Of a DNA stretch of 64,000 nucleotides, positions 26,040-36,848 are shown in pieces. The translations under genes were made by a program, and so were the position numbers. Where the stretch lies: NCBI RefSeq assembly GCF_029873635.1, contig NC_080423.1, positions 95,940,953 to 96,004,952 on the forward strand, read 5' to 3'. The DNA is from Malania oleifera. Taxonomy: Eukaryota; Streptophyta; Magnoliopsida; Santalales; Ximeniaceae. Position 1 is the first letter of the stretch, and the number at the start of each line of letters is the position of its first letter. Below the pieces are notes generated by a model that saw only the letters and a list, made by a program, of their open reading frames with translations, ran no database searches and was not told the DNA's origin.

Positions 26040-26159
26040 TCAACCTCTTGGGTATAATAGTAGCACAAGGGTTCCTTTGGAGGTTCCTAGATCATCTAGT
26101 TTTTGGGATTTAGTGGCGAAGGGAGTGTCCTAGCATTTAGATGAGTGGAGGGGTCCTAG

Positions 26160-26441
26160 CATTTGGATGAGTGGAAGGGAGGTCTTTTTTCTTTGGGAGG
26201 TACGATTACTCTAATTCAGGCCTATCTTTCTAGTATTTTGTTATATTTTTTCTTTCTATTTCTAAAATTCTAATGGGAGTCACTAGTAGGATTGAAACAA
26301 ACACTTAGATGGGTGGAAGGAAGGCCATTTTTCTTTGGAAGGTAGGATTACTCTAATTCAAGCATGTCTTTCTAGTGTTTTGTTATATTTTTTTTCCTTT
26401 TTAAAAATTCCAATTGGAGTCACTAGTAGGATTGAAAGAAT
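26160..26441 (+). repeat. Tandem duplication of about 141 bp inside the L1
   Basis: Two diverged copies share GGATTACTCTAATTCA-like sequence, TCTAGTRTTTTGTTATATTTTT and CACTAGTAGGATTGAAA at a spacing of 140-142 bp. The same part of the L1 reverse transcriptase is therefore present twice. A smaller duplication of about 26 bp (GTCCTAGCATTTRGATGAGTGG) lies just upstream at 26127-26180. Confidence 0.8.
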
Positions 26442-27295
26442 TATGAGAGATTTTCTTTGGTTAGGGGTAGCAAGTTCTAGGGATCATTTGGTAAGTTGGA
26501 AGGTGGTTTGTAGGTCTAAGAGGGAAGGTGGTTTAGGTCTTGGAAATTTGGTGTTTAGGAACACAACTTTTCTAGCTAAATGACTATGGTAGTTCCTACA
26601 ATAGGTTTCTTCATTGAGGCATGAAGTTATCAAAAGTAAATTTGGACTTGATGCGAATGGATGAGATACTAACTTGGATTCTAGATGCTCTTTGGAAAGT
26701 CCATAGAAAGTTATATCTCATATTTACCCTCTCTTTATTCCCTATACAAAATTTGTTTTGGATAAGGGCTATTATATTCATTTCTGGAAAGACCTATGGA
26801 TGGGGTATGTTGATATGTACACCTCTTTTCCTCACCTTTTTTTTTTTTGTTTGTTTTTAATACTTGAGCTCAGGGTAAAATAATCTCATTTCTTCGTTTA
26901 GTGTAGACTTGGGTGACTCTTTACCTTCATGGGATTTTCACTTCAGGAGAGCCTTGAATGATACGGAAACTATTGCATTATCTTCTTTGTTGGCTATGTT
27001 AAATGATGGTAGGATATCTTCCGATATTGGTTGTTGGATTCTTCAAGAGTTTATTCTTGTAAATCTTTCTTTGAATTCTTGGTTGGGACAATTTTCTCCT
27101 CTCCACTCTACAAGGTTATATGGAAGGTCAAAATCCCTCATAGAATCAAAGGTTTCTTTGGAATTGGTTGTGTGCTTAATAGAATAAATACTAATGACTT
27201 GTTGCAGATAAGGTGTAACAACCCAAATTTAAATTGGAAATTTGAGTAATAAAGAGAGAGGGAAATAGAGACAAAAACAGAAGGAGGCCGTAAAC

Positions 27296-27531
27296 TTCGT
27301 CGACGACAATGCATTTGGGGAATAAAATAATTTTAAAGAGATTGCCTAAATTTGTCGACGAACACAGGGTTTCGTCGACGAAGGCTTAAAGGATTTCGTC
27401 GACGAAGAAATGCCGAGAGGGGTTTTTGAGCTGACTGAATTTCGTCGACGAGGAGTGGATTTCGTCGACGAAATTTGTGAAGGACTCGTCGACGAAGGTC
27501 GGGCTCGTCAACGAAATCCCCTGTATAAATA
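27296..27531 (+). promoter_or_regulatory. Array of eight TCGTCGACGA palindromes before a TATA box (LTR U3)
   Basis: Eight near-identical copies of the palindrome TTCGTCGACGAA start near 27296, 27351, 27371, 27394, 27441, 27461, 27485 and 27504, immediately upstream of TATAAATA at about 27524. Spacing is irregular at 19-55 bp, so this is not a simple tandem repeat. The position, directly upstream of the LTR core promoter, suggests a cluster of binding sites for a dimeric transcription factor; that is inference. Confidence 0.8.
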
Positions 27532-28271
27532 TGTAAAAACCCGATTTTTAATCACTTTTCACGCTTCTCTCTCTCTCCTCTCTCTCCCCTTCGGCCCTCT
27601 CACTCTCTTTCTTCGATTTTGGCCCCACGAGTCGCCAGATCGAAGATTTGAGGCTACCACGACATTCCTGACGAAGTTCATTACGAGTTTGTCGGAGCAG
27701 ATCGTTAGGAAAACGAAGTTGGAAATCATCCCTGGGTTAAGGTAATACTTTTTAAGCCAAATTAGACTTTGAGGTAGTTATAGAAATTGATGTACGCATG
27801 AAAATACAGATGTTTAATACTGGAAATTTTGAGTTTCAGGGTATTGAATAGGAAATCTTACGGGGGTCAGGCTAGGAATTTGAGGGGCTTTCTTAGTAAC
27901 CAGGTAAAGGAATAAACTAAAGCAGATATTTTCCATGCAAGCTATTATAATTAAGAGTACATTTATTTTCAGAAAAGCATATGTTATATTTTTTTATCAT
28001 ATATGAAATGTATGTTCGGAAAATACTGCTATTATGATTAAAAAGTATATGTATGTACGAGATGCTAGAAATGACGATTTTAGAACATGAAGCATGACTT
28101 TAAACGGCATATGTGTGGCATGAACATTACTTTTATGTGAAGTGAATCATGATGTGAATGATTTTACGAGCGAAGCATATTTTCAGATATTATGAAACGA
28201 TGAGTATATGGTGATAGCTTTGACGATTATTTGATGAACGATATATTTTCAGAATGTAACTACCTGAAACG

Positions 28272-28455
28272 ATTGCGGCGCGAGGCCGTATTTATTATAT
28301 TGTCGGCACGAGACCGTATTTATATTTTGGCGTGAGGCCACACTTATATTATCGGCGCGAGGCCGTATTTACTATGATTTTGGCACAAGGCCATATGTAT
28401 GATTTCGGCGCGAGGCCGTATTTATGTTGTCGGCACGAGGCCATGATGATGTTAT
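28272..28455 (+). repeat. GC-rich minisatellite in the solo LTR
   Basis: About seven degenerate units of a 20-30 bp motif with core GGCGCGAGGCCGTATTTAT are arranged head to tail, and one further unit lies near 28543 (GGCACAAGGCCGTATTAG). Variants such as GGCACGAGACCG and GGCGTGAGGCCAC differ mainly by C-to-T and G-to-A changes, as expected from decay of methylated cytosines. Confidence 0.85.
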
Positions 28456-29915
28456 GTATGATCATGTACTATATGTTATTACAACCAAGATGTTAGTTTA
28501 GTTCAGACTAAGAGCTCGATACCGTAGCTATGGGTAGATCAGATTTGGCACAAGGCCGTATTAGTGCTAACCATTCCACGAGAGGATGGGAGATGGATAG
28601 TCGATGTGGCTTTTAGTAGAGTGTGGACGTCCACCTGGCAGTCTGGACCAGGGTGCGGTGGGCCTATCGTACTTACAGACATATTTGATTCGGCAGTGGT
28701 CGGCCAGCCATTGTCGGGTCCCGCCTTCGGACTGCACAACCCGTCATGGGGGGTAATACATGACATTAGCTAGCTATTCATCCTGGGTTGATTTTCAGTA
28801 TTACGAGTTATAACAGATGTTTATGTATGTTATGATTTATTAACGAATATGAAAATACATGATTATTCAGTATGATATTATGATTATTTCCAGAGTTATG
28901 AAATGTATGGTATATGTATAAACACCTTAAATGTTCATGTTGTCACACGGCTGTATTTAGTTTATTTTCCCTTACTGAGAAGTGTCTCACCCCCAACATT
29001 GATATATTTTTCAGGAAACCTAGAGAAACCAGCGGGTCAAGGCCGCCGTTGAGTGAGTGGAGCTTCCCTACTAGAAGGGTAAGCTTTATACTAGGATCAG
29101 TAGATTTTTGTTATATGGTCCTAGTGTCCTTTTGATATTTTGAGGATTGTATATATGTACAGTACTAAAAGATGTAGTAAACTCTGGTATTATGTTTTTA
29201 GTAATATGTTTTATGGATGGATGTTTGGAATTTTCATGTTTACTGCTGTTAGGTTTTTCGCTATGTATAACAGGTGTCCTCGTACCCACGAGTTCAGGTT
29301 GACTATTTTATCCATGATATGACATTTTATGTTAAGAAATTGAAGGACGTTACATAAGGAGACCTTTAAAAGCTCTCCTTCCTGATATTTGTATGATTTG
29401 CTTTGATTGTTTAAAGTTTGTTTTACATCTTTTCTTCCGCTACGAATTTGCATTGAAGGTTTGGAACAAGTTACTCAATTACTTTGAGGAAAGTTGGGTT
29501 TTTCCTGGAACAGTGGAGGAGTTCTTGGCAATTTCTTCTGTGAGGTTTAGGGTGAAGAAGGAAGGAATTGCAATATGGAATTGTGATTTATTTGTAGTGT
29601 TTTGGGGATTGTGAAAGGAACATAATCTGCGTATATTTTTAGGAAAGGAGTTACCATATTGGTTGTTATGGTTTTAAGGCCTTTTTATGGTGTGGGCTAT
29701 GAAAATTTCGAAGGGAATGTGTTTCAAATGTTCAGTGTAATTGATAGTCTCTTCTTAAGGTATCTTGAGTTCCTTTTGTCAGTTTTTTTTTTTTTTTTTT
29801 GTGCTTTTTTTTCTTTTCTAGTTTTCCTAAGGATTACTAGATTTTGCTAATATGTTCTCTCTTGATTGTACATTCTTCCTTTATCTAATGAATTTCTTTT
29901 TCGATTAAAAAAACA

Positions 29916-30520
29916 ATAGCACATGACAAAATGGTGAAGAAATTTAAGAAAGTTCAACAAAAGTAGTCTTGCTTTTTCCAATAGGACTATTTTTTAATGT
30001 GAGACAAAAATATGTAAAATATTTAAATCCACAAAGAGCACAACCATTAAATTTCACATTTCGAAAAGATCATTTTGTAGTGGCAAACATTGTGCTGGCA
30101 CACACTTACTTTAGGCCTCTTACAAAATCAAACTATGAGTACCACTATTTTGTAATGACAAACATTGTATTGGGACACACTTACCCTAGGCCTCTTACCG
30201 AACCGAAATGATGAGCACCATCGGTCTTTTATATCGTAGTCATACATGGTGAGAGCAGAAAGAAGAAACTAGCATAGGGCCCAACCTCTACCCTTCTCAC
30301 TACTCTCGTCACGTGAGCCTGCGATGAATAGCATTTTATGATACCTTCATTAAGGACAAAATATTAAAATAAAAATTTGAAAAAAAATTACAAAATAGTA
30401 GTAATATAAAAGGAATTGAAGATCATCAAACCATTTTTAATCAATTCACAAACAAATGCAAACCACCTTAGAAGATGAAAGATTCACCATATCATATTTT
30501 TATCTCTGCATTCAGTTGTC
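29916..30520. other. Intergenic sequence with a 75-bp duplication
   Basis: No gene is recognised. At about 30071-30221 a unit of roughly 75 bp is present twice, with CAAACATTGTRYTGGSACACACTTAC and TAGGCCTCTTAC shared. A short open frame of 80 codons crosses it but resembles no known protein. Confidence 0.5.
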
Positions 30521-30793
30521 CACTACAAGAAAAATGGCTTTTCAAAAGTCAAAAATTCATTGTTAAAATATTTTAGGGATGGAAAAAATTTGTTGCAACT
30601 TCTTTCATAAAAGGACGTTACTAAATATTTTTATTGAAATTTGTTATATAAAATTAGTCTTTTGAGACAAAATAATTTTGTTGCGGAAGATTTTGATAAC
30701 TATTATCTCTATTTTTGGCAACAAAAAAATTCATTCCTAAAATAAAGTTACCTTTTTTTGTGACGAAATAAATTCGTTCCTAAATAACATAGG

Positions 30794-31235
30794 TGATATG
30801 CCCAAAATATATCAATTAAAAGAAAGTCAACACTTAACAATCACTCCCCAAGTCAAACCCTTTGGCGAGAGGAATCAGCTCCAACTCAATAAAGAGGGGA
30901 GAGATCCACGCTGGTGCCTTAAATGCTCTGAGTAATATATGCTGGGGCCTTATGACCCGGGAGCGATCCACGCCCCCGCGTCATAATGACGAATCACCTT
31001 AAGGGTCAACCCTCACCACTATTAAGAGGGGGACGCAAACAAGTAAAGGTATCTCATTCTTAACTCACATTTACTGTTGCATTCAACCTCTTTGAAGCAT
31101 TCCCCTTACTTAGGCATCAGAGTGATCCCCCGGAATACACCCCGGGTCCTCCAAACCTATTTTGCTTTCACCCTTTTTAGGTCGTTGGAAGTCAGAGAGT
31201 AGTCTTGTAGGTCATCACCATTTTATCCTACAACA
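30794..31235. mobile_element. Small solo LTR, 442 bp
   Basis: The element starts TGATATGCCC, ends ATCCTACAACA, and is flanked by the perfect 5-bp repeat ATAGG (30789-30793 and 31236-31240). It sits inside the subterminal region of the CACTA-like end. It is more GC-rich than its surroundings, with segments such as GACCCGGGAGCGATCC and CACCCCGGGTCCTCC. No internal sequence is attached. Family and orientation are undetermined. Confidence 0.8.
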
Positions 31236-31859
31236 ATAGGGAAGGGAAGCAACTTATTAGCAATTATCATGGTACACCGATTAGTGACAAAATATTTTCA
31301 TCTCCAAAGGTCGTTAGGGATGAAGAAAGGTTGTCGCCAAAAGTTGTTCGGAATAGTAATATCGTTTTAGCGACAATAATTTGTCATCATCAAAACTAGT
31401 CTCATTTTGCCCTTTTTTTTTGGTTTTTTTTTTATTTTCAAATGAAATGTAGTTCCTATACAATTTCAATAATAAAAAACCTAAAATATTCAATAAATAC
31501 TATTAAAGGGTCAAAATGCATTTGATATTCCATTTAAATATACAATCCACAATCAAAAAAATAAATAAATATTGAATAAAACATCCAAAATGTAATTATA
31601 TCAAAGAATACATAATATTAATAGAAATACTCAAAAATATTATTGTTTTAACATTTCAAAAGAATGGCTACGGTTCTAGCACAATTAATCCACCATATCT
31701 ACAAAAAGACAAAAAAAAGAAATATGAGCAGTAACATAATGAAGAAACTAAAACTATAGATAAAAGAACTGAAACTCAACAATAAATTGACTTTATTTGT
31801 TTTTAACATTAGAAACTATTTGCCCAATTTGCACTTGACTTGTTCCTACCTGACTTGCT
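31236..31859. other. CACTA subterminal-like sequence
   Basis: Short motifs such as AGTGACAAAATATTTTC, GTCGTTAGGGATG and TTTTAGCGACAATAATTTG at 31270-31395 recall the subterminal motifs of plant CACTA elements. The rest is AT-rich without recognisable genes. Confidence 0.4.
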
Positions 31860-32202
31860 TTGCACGACTTGTACCTACGACTCATTTTATTCACGAGAGT
31901 TGTGTTGATAGTTTATTTTTTATGCAAATATGCATGTTTCACATTTCAGACATCTAAAATCCCATTTTTGACTTGTTTTGTAGCTCCTACGATTCAAACT
32001 TGGGAACTATTGGCTCGTTTCCGCACGACTTGTTCCTACGGGTCATTTTACTTATGGTAGCTAATTTTTTACCTAAAGATACATATTTCACCTTTCGAGT
32101 GCCTAGAATCCCATTTTTGACTTGTTTTGTAGCTCATACGGTTTCGAACTTGGGAATCGTCGACTCGTTTTCCACATAACTTGTTCCTCTAGGTCATTTT
32201 AC
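31860..32202 (+). repeat. Tandem repeat of about 155 bp (2-3 units)
   Basis: CGACTTGTWCCTACG with a following TCATTTTA recurs near 31865, 32025 and, more diverged, 32178. The longer block AAAATCCCATTTTTGACTTG or its TAGAATCC variant occurs at about 31957 and 32106. The repeats abut the decayed transporter gene fragment starting at 32203, as expected if they are transposon subterminal repeats next to captured DNA. Confidence 0.75.
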
Positions 32203-35006
32203 TATGCATCGATTGTGTCGCTAAGCAATGTCCCAATGATACTCACAACAATTGCGGTGATGAGAAGATTGTATTCAATATGTCATTGAACTACCATTGT
32301 CATCTCAAACAATGTAATATAAAAGCATTTGCACCAAATGTCACAAGAAGATAAAGAACTCACAATCCATAAAAGGGATTGAATTCAAAAGTTCTTTCAA
32401 CTCAAAAATATCAAACATGCTAGATGCCATATGTGCCATCCTAAAATATAACACAAAAATCGATCCTCAAGGGCTTAAATGAGGTGTTTTGCATGCTCAT
32501 TCGAGGCTCAATGCATATACGTCTCCATCTTTTAACTTTGACCTTAAATAAGTTTATGAAAAGTGAGTAGCTACGACTAGGGATGTACACGATTCAGCTT
32601 GGTTCAGTTCGGTTTGGACCCAAACTGCTAACCAAACCGAAAAAAACGGTTTTCAAAATATAAAACTAGAACCGAACCATACATCGACAATTTTAAGTAA
32701 TCGTAAACCAAATTTTTCTGATTCGGTTCAGTTTTTAAAATAAAATTTATATTTACAAATCAAAATTAAAGATCTACAATACCAAGAGCCCAACCCAAAT
32801 CATGGCCATCTGAACATAGATAGTGCTAGGGGTGTACAAAATTTATCGAAAAATCTCAAACCGAACTATTTGAAACTTTGGTTTGATATTTCAGTTTCGA
32901 TTTTCCATTTTGATTTTGAGTTTATAAAAAACGGACTTTCGGTTTCAATTTTGGTTTCATTTAAAATCGAACCAAAAACCGATTATAATTTTAAAATTTT
33001 TATTTTTATTACTACATATATATGTCCTGTGAAAATATTATTTCTTTAATTATATTATTAAAACATTTAATATTTTATTTTATTAATAATTTATTTGACC
33101 AATTAAATTTGTCTCTGGTTGAACTTGTTGGGGTAGTGGGAAATGATTTTATATAAGATGCGTGAGATTCATGCTTCCCATTTTAGCAATGTGGGACGAG
33201 TTTGGTGGAGTGGAAGATTCGGCTATTGCTTATTGTTTTGGGCCTTTGGGGACTTGGCTATTGGGAAGAATGAAGAGAGATACTCATACTCCTCGTCCTG
33301 GTAGGCTACCGAGTGCCGACTGCCATGCCGACGTGCCCTCACAAGTCACAACACCTCCTGCTCCCTCCAACGCTCACGCACTGGTAGCTGCTGACTGTCG
33401 TGCTGGCATGCCCTCACAAGCCACAACACCTCCCGCTCCCTCTGACGCTCACGTCAACACCAATGCCGATACCTTTCGTCCTCACAACACCTCTCGCTTC
33501 CTCCCAAGTCCCAAGTTCCACCCCTATGCCAGTCGCCAACGCACACATCTTCCATCCTCGGTCGGTATCCAAATTCTTGCCAAGAATAAAGGTAAATGGG
33601 ACCTACGAAGAGACAGAGATGGAATTTACCTTTGTTCTTGGCAAGAATTTGGAGACCGACCGAGGATGGAAGATGTGGCTATGTGGGCGTTGGCGACTAG
33701 CGTAAGGGTGGGACTTGGGAGGAAGAGAGAGGTGTTGTAAGGACAGAAGGTGTTGGTGTTGGTGTGAGCATGAGCGTCGGGGGGAGTGGGAGGTGTTGTG
33801 TCTTGTAAGGGCACGCCAGCACGACAGTTGGCACTCAGCAGCTACTAGTGCATGAGTGCCGGAGGGAGCAGGAGGTGTTGTGACTTGTGAGGGCATGCTA
33901 GCATGGCAGTCGGCACTCGGTAGCCTACCATGACCAAGAGTATGAGTGTCTCTTCAGTCTTCCCAATAGCCAAGTCCCCAAAGGCCCAAACAAATAGGCA
34001 ATAGCCGAATCTTCCACTCCACCAAACTCGTCCCACATTGCCAAAATGGGAAGCATGAATCTCACGCATCTTATATAAAATCCTTTCCTACTACCCCAAC
34101 AAGTTCAACCAGAGACAAATTTATTTGGTGAAATAAATTGTTAGTAAAATAAAATATTAAATGCTTTAATAGTATAATTTAAGAAATAATATTTTCACAG
34201 GACATATATATGTAGTAATAAAAATAATAATTTTAAAATTATAATCGGTTTTCATGTTTTTCAGTTCGGTTTTTAAGTGAGATCGAAACCAAAACCAAAA
34301 GTCGGTTTTTTATAAACTCAAAACTGAAACAGAAAATCAGAATCGAAATATTGAACTAAAGTTTCAAACGGTTCGGTTTTGGTCTGATTTGTGATTTTTC
34401 AATAAATTTTGTACACTCCTAGCTGCGACATGAGAGAAGTGAGAAAACCTAAAGGAAGAAAGAAACATTAGAGTATAACTTACACATCCACCATTAGTAT
34501 TATCCGATCTATGACCACCGGGATCAGTGGTTGTGACAAAATACTAAGGTATAGATATCCCAAGGAACAAAGATTGACCCAATGCGTAAATGTTTCTCAT
34601 GGAGTTGGTGTTCGGAACTGAATAAACGAGATCCCAATGGAAGCTACAGAAAGATTGTGGAAAAACACACTGTGTTAAAAAAAAAAAAAAAGACATTTGT
34701 GAGGTCAATGTTAAAATGACAATGAGATACTCACCAACGATGCCAAATAGAACACAGTATATGTTAGCAAATATTGGCAAAGGAATTGATGCTAGAAAGG
34801 TATCAAATTTTCCTAAGAAAACAAACAAGGTAACATGAACAAAAAAGAAAAAAAATCAATGAAAAACCCAAAGCACCGCCTAATAAATTTAATAATGGAG
34901 GGTAAAAAACAAACCAAATATGGTGAAGAAGATCATGAAAGCAGTTGATATCTGCACCACTTTTCTGCTTCCTATATTTGTCAATCCAAGGAAGCCAACA
35001 TTTTCA
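32203..35006 (-). pseudogene. Fragment of a nucleobase-ascorbate transporter (NAT) gene, four exons with introns
   Basis: On the minus strand four pieces bounded by splice-like sites follow the NAT family in order: 34915-35006 (ENVGFLGLTNIGSRKV then QISTAFMIFFTIF), 34735-34812 (GKFDTFLASIPLPIFANIYC then VLFGIV), 34484-34643 (SIGISFIQF, NTNSMRNIYALG, SLFLGISIP) and 32203-32290 (FNDILNTIFSSP then IIGTLLSDTIDA). NAT proteins are plasma-membrane carriers of purines, uracil or related substrates. Introns are retained, so it is a DNA-level copy and not a retrocopy. It is non-functional: the 5' and 3' ends are missing, the third piece has a frameshift and a TAG after GISIP, and the fourth has a frameshift. 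A hAT-like foldback element occupies the intron between pieces 3 and 4. Capture by a CACTA element is inferred from context. Confidence 0.75.
32578..34421. mobile_element. hAT-like foldback element, 1.84 kb, with arms of about 0.8 kb
   Basis: The unit is bounded by TAGGGATGTAC on the left and GTACACTCCTA on the right. Flanks are GCTACGAC (32570-32577) and GCTGCGAC (34422-34429), an 8-bp target-site duplication with one mismatch, as hAT elements make. From 32827 to 34421 it is a near-perfect inverted repeat with arms of about 770-800 bp and a loop of about 28 bp near 33599-33626. Each arm carries a repeat of roughly 70 bp (TGCCCTCACAAGTCACAACA type). The extra 249 bp at the left end begins with its own related TAGGG terminus, so it may be a second element end. 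The 192-codon open frame at 33162 lies inside an arm and has no known similarity. Confidence 0.8.
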
Positions 35007-35539
35007 CTGCACTATCATTTAACCAAATAAAAAAAAATTACCTACTCTTTGATTAGTAATATTAACTTATATATATAAGACAATTGTCATCCCACTAAAA
35101 TGCTGACCTTTTATTTAATTTGATCTCTCCTAATACTAGTAGCCTGAATTTAAAGAGGTTGCGAGTGTAAAAGAACTATGGCAAATGTATTTCAAGTGCC
35201 AATAACCAAGCAAGCACCTCACTATGTTCAATAAACCAGTAAACCATGGTTCCGGATAGAGCTCGAAGGTTGATTAAATATTCATAGAAGAAGGTAACAT
35301 ATGAATTGATCCCACTTATGAACTCATAATAATTTCTTAAACTGCACATGAAAAATTACAAGTGGTCAAGATAACATTTAAACTTGCCTCCCCTTATCAA
35401 ACAAAAAAAAAAACTTGCAGAATTTCTATAGAATTCTAATTTATAACTAGGTCTGATGATCACCCACAATGGCTCTTGGTGATGGTCATTTTGACCAAAT
35501 GCTCAAAACGAAGGTTAGCAAGTCTTTTTTACATTTTTC
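35007..35539. other. Unassigned sequence between the NAT fragment and the 131-bp array
   Basis: This AT-rich stretch shows no recognisable coding exon. It may be further intron of the transporter fragment; I could not identify the preceding NAT exon. Confidence 0.35.
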
Positions 35540-36400
35540 ACCCTTTTTACTTTCTTTTTTTTTTTTTTCCTTTTACGCTTTGTTTTTGTCATTTCTAACC
35601 ATCCTAGGTGATTCGATATCGTCCAAAACTTTAAGGTGGGGTCCAACACCAGTTTTGACCTTGTGCATGCAAATCGAGATAAACCCCATATCATTTTAAG
35701 TATTTCTACCCACTTTCTATCAAATTTGACTACGTCAAGTGAACTGGAGCAGTCCGAAATAGTAAGAAAAAGTATAACAATGATTTTAACCTCAAACACA
35801 CAAATTGAAGCAAAACCCTTGTCACTATAGACTTTTCCAGTCTCTTTTTGTCAAATCTGACTACACTAGGTGATTTGGAGCATTATAAAATGATAAGGAG
35901 AGGTTTGACAGTGATTTTGACTTTGGGCATGCAAATCAAGGAAAATGCATGTTAGTGCATGCTTTTCGTGTCTTTTCTTGCTAAATATTACTATATTTAA
36001 TGATTCGAAGTTGTCGAAAAGGGTAAGAGGATGTCTGACAGTGATTTTAACTTTAAGCATGCAAATCGAGGTAATACTCTATTGTTTTTTACTTTTCTAG
36101 TTTTTTCTTGCCAATTTTGACTACACCAGGTGATCCAAAGCAATCTAAAATAGTAAAATAGTGTTCAACAACAATATCACCCTTCAACACAAAAATTGAG
36201 ATAAAAACCTTGTCATTTTGGATATTTTGGCTCATTTTTTTTTTTTACTAAATCTGACTCATTGTGTGATCTATAGCAGTTCAAAATGGTAAGGGGGGTT
36301 AATTTGTAATTTTAGGCTTTTACATAAAAATCGAGGTAAAATTTTTGACTTTTCTATAATTTTCTGACATTTTTTGATACTTCTAAAATTTTTGACCATT
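35540..36400 (+). repeat. Degenerate 131-bp tandem array, about six units
   Basis: The anchor motif AAATYGAGR (variants AAATCGAGAT, AAATTGAAG, AAATCAAGG) recurs at 35671, 35802, 35933, 36063, 36193 and 36328, giving spacings of 131, 131, 130, 130 and 135 bp. Each unit also has a TTGACTACACCAGGTGAT-like segment and a GACAGTGATTTTRAC segment. Units differ by many substitutions, so the array is old. It could be the U3 part of an LTR whose TATA box lies downstream at about 36668. Confidence 0.85.
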
Positions 36401-36814
36401 TTTAATGGACCCTACAATTTTTTTTCTTTAATTTAATATTTTTTAAAAAAAATTAAAATTATAATACTATAATAATATATTCAGATTTTAAAAAATGAAA
36501 ATTAAAATATTTTTTCTAGAAAAAAAAAGGGAAAAAAAGAAAAGAAAATGATTCTTCAAAAAATAATTAATTAAAAACAAGATTGTGCGTGTGCGCATAT
36601 GCCAACACATAGCGCCCCCACGTATGCGTAATAAACAAAATGGCGTCGTTTCATCTTTGTTTTAAAATATATATAAATGTATACAAGGGGGCAAAATGAC
36701 ACCATTTTGGCACAACGCCCCTCCCCGTATTCTTCCTCCCTTGCACTCCGCGAGTGCCTTCGGCGACCCTTTGCCACTAACGCTGACGAGGGGGCCATTT
36801 CTCTCCCTTTCCCA

Positions 36815-36848
<34 letters not shown>

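Larger units (their letters stand above)
27214..29354 (+). mobile_element. Solo LTR, 2.14 kb, inserted in the L1
   Basis: The element starts TGTAACAACCC and ends GGACGTTACA, and is flanked by the 5-bp target-site duplication TAAGG (27209-27213 and 29355-29359). The L1 coding sequence continues across the site once it is set aside. No internal retrotransposon sequence is present, so it is a solo LTR left by recombination. Parts: a GTCGAC palindrome array (27296-27517), a TATA box (TATAAATA, about 27524), a CT-rich leader and a GC-rich minisatellite (28272-28455). Its architecture matches the LTR of the gypsy element at 43 kb, so a Ty3/gypsy origin is likely. Confidence 0.9.
26040..29915 (+). 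mobile_element. L1-type LINE, 3' half, interrupted by a solo LTR
   Basis: The plus strand encodes the end of an L1 reverse transcriptase (GRITLIQACLSSVLLYF, SRIERIMRDFLWLG, GGLGLGNLVFRN at 26335-26583). The zf-RVT domain follows, with IWKVKIPHRIKGF and NTNDLLQIR before 27209. It resumes at 29355 with RRPLKALLPDICMICF and EFALKVWNKLLNYF. The 3' end near 29905 has an ATGAATTTCTTTTTCGATT tail before an A-run, as in plant L1 elements. The two halves are separated by the LTR at 27214-29354. Counting LINE sequence only, about 1.7 kb remains. It is 5'-truncated and carries several frame disruptions. Confidence 0.85.

Noticed and set aside
27410-27745. 111-codon open frame after the palindrome array
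   Set aside because: It is inside the solo LTR, begins within the palindromes upstream of the TATA box and has no known similarity.
33162-33740. 192-codon open frame as a gene
   Set aside because: It lies wholly inside one arm of the foldback element, its sequence is built from the 70-bp internal repeats, and it resembles no protein family.
32203-35006. A working NAT transporter gene
   Set aside because: Only a middle portion of the gene is present, with frameshifts, a premature stop and a 1.84-kb insertion, so it is a pseudogene fragment.
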